Shown here piece after piece: positions 57,834-64,000 of a stretch of 64,000 nt of DNA. Numbering within the stretch: the stretch's first letter is position 1; every line of letters begins with the position of its first letter. The notes under the pieces were generated by a model. That model saw only the letters and a list, made by a program, of their open reading frames with translations. It had not been told where the DNA came from and ran no database searches. The stretch covers positions 1-64,000 of the forward strand of contig NZ_AGTR01000009.1 in the NCBI RefSeq assembly GCF_000235625.1, given 5' to 3'. The position numbers and the translations under genes were made by a program. Source of the stretch: Marinobacter manganoxydans MnI7-9. Its GTDB lineage: Bacteria; Pseudomonadota; Gammaproteobacteria; Pseudomonadales; Oleiphilaceae.

Positions 57834-58243
57834 TGGATCTAATACGAGTTGGATTGATCGACGACGAGCCTCAGACGCTCAAGATGTTCCATTGGGAGTT
57901 TGGCGATCGATTCGATGTCCATACGTTTATCAGCGGCGAGGAAGCGCTGAGCGCGCTGGATAAAGGCCTGGAATTCGATGTAATTATCTCAGATCAGCGA
58001 ATGCCGAAGATGGCCGGTGACTCGGTGCTTGTCGAAATTCGGCGTCGATGCGAACACACTCAGTTGTTAATCACAACCGCCTATGCAGACGTGGAGCCCT
58101 TGCGCCGATGTGTGAACGATGCGGGTGTGATTGGGTACATCGAGAAGCCCTGGAAGCCCGAAACAGTAGTTGAACTGGTGGAACATGCCCGGGCTAATCA
58201 GCTAAGAAAAAAGCTGAGGATGAAAAAACCCAGGAACTTGTAA
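57833..58243 (+). CDS. single-domain response regulator (receiver), with slippery 3' end
   Basis: A 136-residue receiver. The acidic pocket is D10/D11 (LIDDEPQT), the phospho-site D54 (VIISDQRMPKMAGDS), the Thr switch at T81/T82 and the lysine K105 (YIEKPWKP). This is the RpfG/HD-GYP-associated receiver style, here without an output domain. The last 12 residues (LRMKKPRNL and so on) are read after the A-AAA-AAG heptamer at 58207-58213. A -1 shift there would fuse the receiver to the next ORF. It is coupled to the previous gene. Confidence 0.86.
   Translation: MDLIRVGLIDDEPQTLKMFHWEFGDRFDVHTFISGEEALSALDKGLEFDVIISDQRMPKMAGDSVLVEIRRRCEHTQLLITTAYADVEPLRRCVNDAGVIGYIEKPWKPETVVELVEHARANQLRKKLRMKKPRNL
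58207..58213 (+). promoter_or_regulatory. A-AAA-AAG slippery heptamer at the end of the receiver gene
   Basis: In the receiver frame the bases read (AG)A AAA AAG, the X-XXY-YYZ heptamer of E. coli dnaX. Slipping by -1 enters GCT GAG GAT and continues without stop into the frame of the gene at 58276. No strong upstream Shine-Dalgarno stimulator or downstream hairpin is evident. A one-base loss in the A-run would look the same. Confidence 0.5.
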
Positions 58244-58275
58244 ATGTATGGCGCGAGGCCATCATTGAGAGTCGG

Positions 58276-58785
58276 ATGAAGGATGTCCGGCTTGTGTGCG
58301 AAACCTTGGCTATTCCTGCTCACATAGCTCAGAGATATCGGGATGTGGTGACAAAAATCGCGATTGAGTACGAGGCGCACTGGACTGATGTAGGGCTGCT
58401 GCCTATTGATGAAGATGATCGTCTCTCGCTCGATTTTCTTCGCGCGGCAGGGAAGATCAGGGCTGAAAGCGATAAATCGACCCGTCACAATCACAATCCA
58501 AAGATTCCTTTGGCCCTCTCGTTGGAGCTGATCACACGATGTCAGGGCGAGAAAGGACCTTCATTGGACGTTACCAGGGAAAAGGGTCGCATGACGTTAA
58601 ACGCCGATGCAGGTGGATGTTTTGGTGATTCGTATCTGGATCCGCTTTCGGCACGAGACAGTGAGACGCTGTTCCGGAACGCTTTGTTGTTGCTGGCATT
58701 GGATGAAATCGAAAAGAGTTGTGGGAGCCTCAAGATTGACCAGCGGAACGATCGGTTGATGGGCTCCATCACGTTTCAGGTATAG
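58276..58785 (+). CDS. hypothetical protein, possible C-terminal half of a receiver fusion
   Basis: A 169-residue frame starting ATG 58276 with only GAGAG upstream. No family is recognised. It has a helical first half (HIAQRYRDVVTKIAIEYEAHW) and a mixed second half (GRMTLNADAGGCFGDSYLD; LLLLALDEIEKSCGSLKID) ending in strand-like GSITFQV. The frame is open upstream back to the slippery site at 58213, and the extra residues (EDEKTQELVNVWREAIIESR) continue the helix that leaves the receiver. It may therefore be normally made as a receiver fusion. A degenerate kinase-like (ChpT-type) fold is a speculative option. Confidence 0.6.
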   Translation: MKDVRLVCETLAIPAHIAQRYRDVVTKIAIEYEAHWTDVGLLPIDEDDRLSLDFLRAAGKIRAESDKSTRHNHNPKIPLALSLELITRCQGEKGPSLDVTREKGRMTLNADAGGCFGDSYLDPLSARDSETLFRNALLLLALDEIEKSCGSLKIDQRNDRLMGSITFQV

Positions 58786-58798
58786 CAAAGGTCTACGG

Positions 58799-59407
58799 AT
58801 GGATCAGGATATTCTTATTATTCATCAGCATCGCTTGATGCTGGACATGCTGGAGATGGGCTTAAAAAAGCAGTTGCCGCAATTAAACATTGCCACCCAA
58901 TTGTCCATCGACACCGCACAGACCACCCAAGAAACGAAACTAGTCCTGATCGACATCGAGCAGCTGAACAAGGTTTCCTTCAGAAATCTAGGGCCACTGG
59001 TAAATCGTCATCCTGGTGCCCGGATAGTGGTACTAGGATCGCATGCCCGTCCTGAAGTTTTGCTCGCGCGCGGCGTCCACACGGTCATCGATTTAAATCA
59101 TTCCCTTGATGATACTGTGAAACGTGTGGAGAGCATCCTTGCCGGCCGTGGGAGCGGCCTTATGGTATGCAAGGAGTTTGAGCAGTCTTCATCTTCCATA
59201 TTCGATTGCCTGTCAGAGCGTGAGCGATTGGTTCTGCGCGAGTTATGCTGCGGTCAGAAATCTGTGAACATCGCCACAAAATTGGATATTTCCCCACAAA
59301 CGGTTCATTCCTACGTAAGCAGAATTTGCACGAAATTAAACGTCGAAACCCGGCAGGAGAGCGTGTTCCTGGGCATGCGTCATTTTGAAGCACTGCAGGC
59401 AATGTAA
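58799..59407 (+). CDS. LuxR-family transcriptional regulator with pseudo-receiver
   Basis: A 202-residue protein. The N-terminal domain has a receiver-like fold and an Asp at the phospho-position (D52 in LVLIDIEQ), but the acidic pair is replaced by IIHQHRL, so phosphorylation is doubtful. The C-terminal HTH (about 135-198) is classic LuxR/NarL: SERERLVLRELCCGQKSVNIA and SPQTVHSYVSRICTKLNV. It is the only DNA-binding output of the cluster and follows the upstream gene after 13 bp. Confidence 0.85.
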   Translation: MDQDILIIHQHRLMLDMLEMGLKKQLPQLNIATQLSIDTAQTTQETKLVLIDIEQLNKVSFRNLGPLVNRHPGARIVVLGSHARPEVLLARGVHTVIDLNHSLDDTVKRVESILAGRGSGLMVCKEFEQSSSSIFDCLSERERLVLRELCCGQKSVNIATKLDISPQTVHSYVSRICTKLNVETRQESVFLGMRHFEALQAM

Positions 59408-59543
59408 TATTTTTTTACATTTGTCTTATTTATCCTACAGATCTCCAAATAGCCTCCTAATACACTCGATTTAATCCAATCATTACGCGTGGTTAACGTG
59501 GATGAATTGTGAGAGTTAAATTGGTTGTAGAGGTAATTATCTA

Positions 59544-60095
59544 ATGTCGTACCGCATTCTGATGGAACAGAGTGGGCGGAAATTTGATGGTGCAGGGATT
59601 GACCGCTCAGAACCTACCATTGATCAGGCAACTGATCTGAATATCGATTACTCATTCATTGGCGCCGGCGATCACAGGTTGCGTGTGCTGTTGATGGATG
59701 ACAACGAAGCATATCTCCAGCAGATGACCCGTAGGTTTTCCCCCAAAACCGGGGTTATCAGTCAGGTTCAGCTGACCACCTGTAATGACCCGGTCCTGGG
59801 CATCGCCCACTTAGAGGAAGCGACCTACGACATGCTGTTAATCGACTACCACATGCCGCAAGTGGATGGGATCAAGCTGTTTGAATGGCTGAGACATGAC
59901 AGGACGCATCCGAATCAGGAAATCTTCAAAGTCATGGTGACGGCGGATCCTAACGTGCCTCAGACAACGCGGCTCAGGATTGTGAACACCGGTGCGAGAG
60001 TCGTTTCCAAAAGCATGTCCACCGAGGACTTGAGGTTACTGGTTTCGGAAGTGATGCTTCGGAACAGCAGTGCCTATCGCCGTTCGGTCGTCTAA
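59544..60095 (+). CDS. single-domain response regulator (receiver)
   Basis: A 183-residue protein. About 45 N-terminal residues of no known fold precede a receiver with D52/D53 (LLMDDNEAY), phospho-site D101 (LLIDYHMPQVDGI), T (VMVTADP) and the Lys of VVSKSMS. There is no output domain, so it may act as a phosphate sink or adaptor for the two-module kinase. GAGGTAATTATCTA precedes the ATG. A 136-bp gap separates it from the LuxR gene, so it may have its own promoter. Confidence 0.85.
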   Translation: MSYRILMEQSGRKFDGAGIDRSEPTIDQATDLNIDYSFIGAGDHRLRVLLMDDNEAYLQQMTRRFSPKTGVISQVQLTTCNDPVLGIAHLEEATYDMLLIDYHMPQVDGIKLFEWLRHDRTHPNQEIFKVMVTADPNVPQTTRLRIVNTGARVVSKSMSTEDLRLLVSEVMLRNSSAYRRSVV

Positions 60096-60255
60096 ACTGT
60101 ACGTCAGCTTTACCTCGTGAAGTAAGGAAGCCTCTCGGGATTATTGGGTTTAAATAATAACGGATGCTGTGGTTCTCCCCACTGAGTTGTGCTCCGCGAG
60201 AGTTGGCAATAAAGCCGCTTCCCGCACATTGCATGAACGCACAACGGAGAAACCC

Positions 60256-61209
60256 ATGGCCAAGAAAATAATCTTCATTCACGGACGAGCCCAGAAGCCT
60301 GCCGAAAACGATCTGAAAGCGCTCTGGTACGAGTCTGTTTCCCACGGACTTCACAGAGATTTTGGTGACGCAGGACAAACGCTCTTCGACAATGTCGCCA
60401 AGGAATTCGTCTATTACGGCAATTTTTCGAATGCTTTCCTCGGCGTACCGGATGAAGACCCGGCCAGTCGCTTTGAGGCCCTCGAGACTCTGAAAGGCTA
60501 CACCAAAGGTCAATTCGGAAAATCGACCTATAAAAAGGTGTCAAAAGCTGGATTTCTGAAGGAAGCGTTGGCTGACACGTTTTCGGCCGTTTTGGGCAAA
60601 CTGCACTTGGCTCAGCCGCTAATCGCCGCCGTGGCGCCGGACATGGCGCATTACTGGGAAGAAGAAGAATCCTATTTCGGCAGCGACATCCGAAACACAC
60701 TCACTCCCCGTCTCCAGGCCGCCTTTGATAACGATGATCAGATTCTCCTCGTAGCTCACAGCCTGGGCACCATGATCAGCTACGACAATCTCTGGAAGTT
60801 TTCGCACTATGGTGAGTACCGTCATCAGTACGGAAGCAATAAAAGAGTCGACCTTTTCATCACGCTGGGCTCGCCACTGAGCGACGAAAATGTGAAGGCA
60901 AAGCTGAAAGGGGCTGATCACGCAGGACGCAAGAAATATCCCACTAACATCCGCCAGTGGTGCAACATTGCTGCGGAAGACGATTACATCTCGCACGATG
61001 GAAAGCTGCGCAACGACTACAAGGACATGATGAAGCTCGGCATGGTCAGTGGTGGTATTCGCGATATCCACCCTATCTACAACCTGAATGTCCGCAACGG
61101 TAAATCCAACCCACACTCATCGATTGGTTACCTGATAAACCCGAAATTCACGGAAGTTTTACACGAGTGGCTGTCCAGGCCAGATACGCCAGCGAGCGCC
61201 GACGACTAG
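60256..61209 (+). CDS. lipase-like alpha/beta hydrolase
   Basis: A 317-residue cytoplasmic protein. KIIFIHGRAQKPAENDLKALW at the N-terminus supplies an oxyanion-type HG motif, and LLVAHSLGTMISYDNLW is the nucleophile elbow. An acidic residue in NIAAEDDYISHDGKL and a His in NPHSSIGYL are triad candidates. The start ATG 60256 has CGGAGAAACCC upstream; the frame is open from 60169 but unsupported. It is convergent with the umuC relic. Such proteins (PGAP1/lipase-3-like) act on ester or amide bonds; the substrate is unknown. Confidence 0.78.
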   Translation: MAKKIIFIHGRAQKPAENDLKALWYESVSHGLHRDFGDAGQTLFDNVAKEFVYYGNFSNAFLGVPDEDPASRFEALETLKGYTKGQFGKSTYKKVSKAGFLKEALADTFSAVLGKLHLAQPLIAAVAPDMAHYWEEEESYFGSDIRNTLTPRLQAAFDNDDQILLVAHSLGTMISYDNLWKFSHYGEYRHQYGSNKRVDLFITLGSPLSDENVKAKLKGADHAGRKKYPTNIRQWCNIAAEDDYISHDGKLRNDYKDMMKLGMVSGGIRDIHPIYNLNVRNGKSNPHSSIGYLINPKFTEVLHEWLSRPDTPASADD

Positions 61210-61218
61210 ATCGGCGAG

Positions 61219-62340
61219 TCAGCTTCGGGCTACAGGTATATCGGACCACCTGGTTGTGTACGCGGGGGATAAATTTTCCCGGCGCATTTGCCAGCTTTTG
61301 TTTTTGTGAATTTGTCGCCCGAACTGAACGGTATTCTTGCCGGAGATGCTGTTGATTTTGTCCAGGGTCCGCATCAGCTCCTGATCTCGCTTGTCGTCCT
61401 CAATTCGACTGAAAAAGTCGGACTGGCACGCCCCGGGCACTCGAAAGTCGGAAAGCACGATACCTGCTTTGTTGTATTTATAGCCATCGCGCCAGAGTGC
61501 TTTGGCGAGTGTCACAGCTTGTCTGCAGATCTCGCGGGTGTCCGCGGTTGGATACGGCAGAGCAATGCCCTTCTGGTTCGCATAATGCTCGCCCGACCGG
61601 TACCGACTGGTCGACATAAACGCTGCCAAGTAGCCACATTCACGATTTTCCCTGCGTAGCTTTTCGGCGGCTCGGGTCGCATGGTGGGAGACCGCCGAAA
61701 GCATCGAGTCCAGATCGGTCACCGGCGTGCCGAAAGATTTTGAGCAGAGGATCTGCTTTTTGGCCGGGGCCACTTCCAGGAGGTCTTCGTGGCACGGGAC
61801 CCCGTTGAGTTCTCTGACGGTGCGCTCTACAACGACTGAAAAATGCTTTCGGATCCATTTGGGATCGGCGTCTGCCAGCTGGAGCCCCGTTTGAATGCCA
61901 AGATCCGCCAGCCTCTTGCTCAGCTTTGAGCCGATTCCCCAGATATCGCCGGCCGGCACCAGCTTGAGCAGACGGCGCTGCCGGTCTCGATCGGTCAGAT
62001 CCACCACCCCACGGGTCGCCGGGTACTTTTTGGCGCCGTGATTTGCCAGCTTTGCCAGCGTGGGGCTGGGCGCCACGCCCACGCAAATCGGCAGACCGGT
62101 CCATTGCCTCACCACGTTCTTGATTTGATGCCCGAAATCCTCATAGGACACGACCGATTCGATGCCTGTCAGATCAAGGAAGGCCTCATCGATGCTGTAA
62201 GGCATGACCTCGGGCGAAAAGGTCGCCAGGGTCTGGATGAAGCGAAAACTCATGTCGCCGTAGAGCGCATAGTTTGAAGAGCAAACCACCAGGCCGTTTT
62301 TCTCGACGTGCTCCCGCAACTCGAAGATCGGCTGTCCCAT
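61219..62340 (-). pseudogene. umuC: UmuC-type Y-family DNA polymerase subunit, N-terminus missing
   Basis: The 373-residue frame begins MGQPIFELREHVEKNGLVVCSSNYALYGDMS, which corresponds to about residue 50 of the ~422-residue E. coli UmuC. It retains YSIDEAFLDLTG with the Asp-Glu pair, the thumb (GIGSKLSKRLADLGI) and little-finger domains to the natural end. The missing part holds the first metal-binding Asp (DxxxFYASCE), so polymerase activity is not expected. Directly upstream the frame has TAA TAA and unrelated AT-rich sequence with a 12-bp palindrome (GTTACATGTAAC). No umuD is present. Confidence 0.82.
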
Positions 62341-62966
62341 CTTATTAGTCCTGTGGTTACATGTAACAACCTTATAAGTGACTGAAAGGATTGAAAAGAG
62401 TCGGAGTTACACTTTTTCAGGTTTTCACTCTGATAATGTGACAATATTTTGGCCGGTTCTGGCCGTAGATTACCAGCATAATTCGGCCGTTAAGGTCGCA
62501 AAGCGGACATTCAGATTCGTGGTACGAAGGGGAAGGTAGATCAATGGTCTTTCACGGATCAGGTCAACTCTGTTTCGGGCAAAGGGGCGTTTTTAGGAAT
62601 GACAGAAACATTGAGATCTCCAACGATTTGTTCAAAAGAGAGGTGATCACTCGAAAATCACAACATTCAGCATCGTGCTGTTAAATTATTAACCGACGTT
62701 GACCTAGGTCCTTATGGGCGAAATCGCCACATCACGGTAGGAATTTCGCCTTTCATTCCACCGAATAGGCCGTGCACTATCTGGCATGACTTGAAGAGCA
62801 AGAATAAACGATGCAAGAGTCAGGACTGAAAGCAGTTTAGGGAGAGTAGAGTGCTGAGAAATAATCGCTGGAGCCTTAAATTTGGTGAAATAGGAGGCAA
62901 GGAGAACAATAATGCGCTCTCCTTTGCTAAGTTGCTGGTAGAAAGGCGTGCTCTCCTCGAGGGAAC
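62341..62966. other. 626-bp non-coding stretch between umuC relic and aldehyde dehydrogenase
   Basis: No gene is supported. It contains the palindrome GTTACATGTAAC at 62356-62367. At 62494-62518 is a 25-base stretch (GGTCGCAAAGCGGACATTCAG...) that matches 43914-43938 at all but two positions in the same orientation. Part of the missing umuC 5' end would be expected here but is not seen. Confidence 0.5.
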
Positions 62967-64000
62967 CTAATCGATCCCTCCAAGACAGGCGTATTTGAGC
63001 TCGGTGAACTCCTCCAGGCCGTAACGAGAGCCCTCCCGTCCCAGACCAGATTCCTTAATTCCCCCAAAAGGGGCCAGCTCGGTCGAGATCAATCCTTCAT
63101 TGACGCCAACCATGCCGTATTCGAGTGCCTCCAGGGTCCGGAAGATACGCCGATAGTTGTTGGTGTAGAAATAGGCCGCCAGCCCGAACGGTGTCTGGTT
63201 GGCCATCTCAACTGCCTCAGCTTCGCTTTCAAATTTAAAGACAGCGGCCAAGGGTCCAAAGGTTTCCTCCGAAGCGACCAGCATGTCCACGGTTACGTCC
63301 GCTAAGACAGTTGGAGCAAAGAAGTGACCACCCAGCTCATGGACTTTTCCGCCACAGAGCAGCCGAGCGCCCTTCATAAGTCCGTCGTTAACATGGGCCT
63401 GTACCTTTTCGACCGCAGCTGCATTGATGAGAGGACCAATAAAGACGCCTTCGTCCAATCCGTTGCCGACCCGTAGCTGCCGCACTTTATCGGTAAGTTT
63501 CTCCAAGAAAGCGTCGTAAACACCGGCCTGAACCAAAAACCGGTTTGTGCAGACGCAGGTTTGCCCGGCATTGCGGAACTTCGAGGCAATCGCCCCCTCA
63601 ACCGCTGCGTCCAAATTGGCATCGTCAAAGACGATAAATGGCGCATTGCCGCCCAATTCCATGGCAGTTTTCTTTACGGTACTGGCACAGCGCGAAAGCA
63701 AATGCTTTCCCACCGGCGTTGACCCGGTGAACGACAGCTTTCGAATTCTGCTATCCGTGGACAGCACATCGCCAACCTCGGCCGGACGCGAACACGTAAC
63801 GACGTTGATCACCCCGTCTGGGATGCCTGCCTTCTGAGCCAAACTCGCCAACGCCAGTGCGGTCAGCGGGGTGGACTCTGCGGGTTTGATTACGATCGTG
63901 CACCCAGCAGCGAGCGCCGGGGCACACTTTCGCGTAATCATGGCGAGGGGAAAGTTCCATGGTGTGATTGCAGCGACAACGCCAACCGGTTCACGCAAAA
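62967..64000 (-). CDS. NAD(P)-dependent succinate-semialdehyde dehydrogenase-type aldehyde dehydrogenase (start off the right edge)
   Basis: The C-terminal 344 residues of an ALDH-superfamily enzyme that oxidises succinate semialdehyde or a similar aldehyde. The cofactor region reads [22 protein letters not shown] and [12 protein letters not shown], the general-base Glu lies in [11 protein letters not shown], and the nucleophile Cys is in [12 protein letters not shown]. The late [13 protein letters not shown] and [21 protein letters not shown] are typical of GabD. The frame is open to the end of the window, so the native start lies beyond 64000. The exact substrate cannot be fixed from this part. 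Confidence 0.9.
   Translation of the reverse strand, partial: LREPVGVVAAITPWNFPLAMITRKCAPALAAGCTIVIKPAESTPLTALALASLAQKAGIPDGVINVVTCSRPAEVGDVLSTDSRIRKLSFTGSTPVGKHLLSRCASTVKKTAMELGGNAPFIVFDDANLDAAVEGAIASKFRNAGQTCVCTNRFLVQAGVYDAFLEKLTDKVRQLRVGNGLDEGVFIGPLINAAAVEKVQAHVNDGLMKGARLLCGGKVHELGGHFFAPTVLADVTVDMLVASEETFGPLAAVFKFESEAEAVEMANQTPFGLAAYFYTNNYRRIFRTLEALEYGMVGVNEGLISTELAPFGGIKESGLGREGSRYGLEEFTELKYACLGGID

Overview
The window looks like chromosome of a Marinobacter-like marine gammaproteobacterium. This is inferred from gene families, gene order and moderate-to-high GC; there is no rRNA or other taxonomic marker. It falls into an ordinary left third and a heavily mobile right two-thirds.

(1) 1-22,000, core chromosome. 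A partial RecQ helicase, a glycerol-phosphate-type acyltransferase and a carboxylesterase come first. A bidirectional glycogen locus follows. glgB-glgA-glgP read leftward with tight junctions. glgC, a GH57 alpha-amylase, malQ, a PilZ (c-di-GMP receptor) gene and a second phosphorylase read rightward. Together they can activate glucose (GlgC), polymerise (GlgA), branch (GlgB) and degrade or remodel glycogen (two phosphorylases, GH57, MalQ). TrkH, a small outer-membrane barrel, AcpH, a RimB-like protease and a periplasmic binding protein follow.

(2) 22,494-38,431, a 15.9-kb Tn3-family transposon bounded by 46-bp inverted repeats (35/46 identical). Its leftward operon is antitoxin-PIN toxin-tyrosine recombinase-transposase. 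Its cargo is metal-related: a BlaI/CopY-type repressor, an mntP gene killed by one in-frame stop, a His-rich periplasmic protein, czcCBA, a HupE-like protein whose signal peptide carries two lesions, DUF6488 and DUF3147 proteins. A KfrA-type coiled-coil DNA-binding protein sits at the far end. The flanks do not share a target duplication, and the left flank is a truncated flavodoxin-domain gene.

(3) 38,600-43,750. A RES-Xre toxin-antitoxin pair, then a compact leftward run of nine small genes of unknown function (membrane, secreted and PH-domain proteins).

(4) 43,940-49,980, an integron-cassette array without integrase (CALIN). Cassettes read leftward, each ORF stopping inside an attC-like site. 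The array is hit by an IS1380-family element with a 4-bp duplication, by a 159-bp hairpin element that changed the end of an acetyltransferase gene, and by an attC-targeting IS110/IS1111 element that probably carries a guide RNA. It ends in a truncated paiB.

(5) 49,980-53,766. An IS21-family remnant cut by a second, transposase-only Tn3-family element with perfect 45-bp repeats.

(6) 53,768-64,000. A signalling cluster: a membrane sensor with two kinase modules around a receiver, an alpha/beta hydrolase, two true receivers, a pseudo-receiver LuxR regulator and unknown proteins. One receiver gene ends in an A-AAA-AAG slippery heptamer exactly in register with the next ORF in the -1 frame. A lipase-like hydrolase, an N-terminally truncated umuC and a partial aldehyde dehydrogenase close the window. 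No tRNA, rRNA or CRISPR array was seen.
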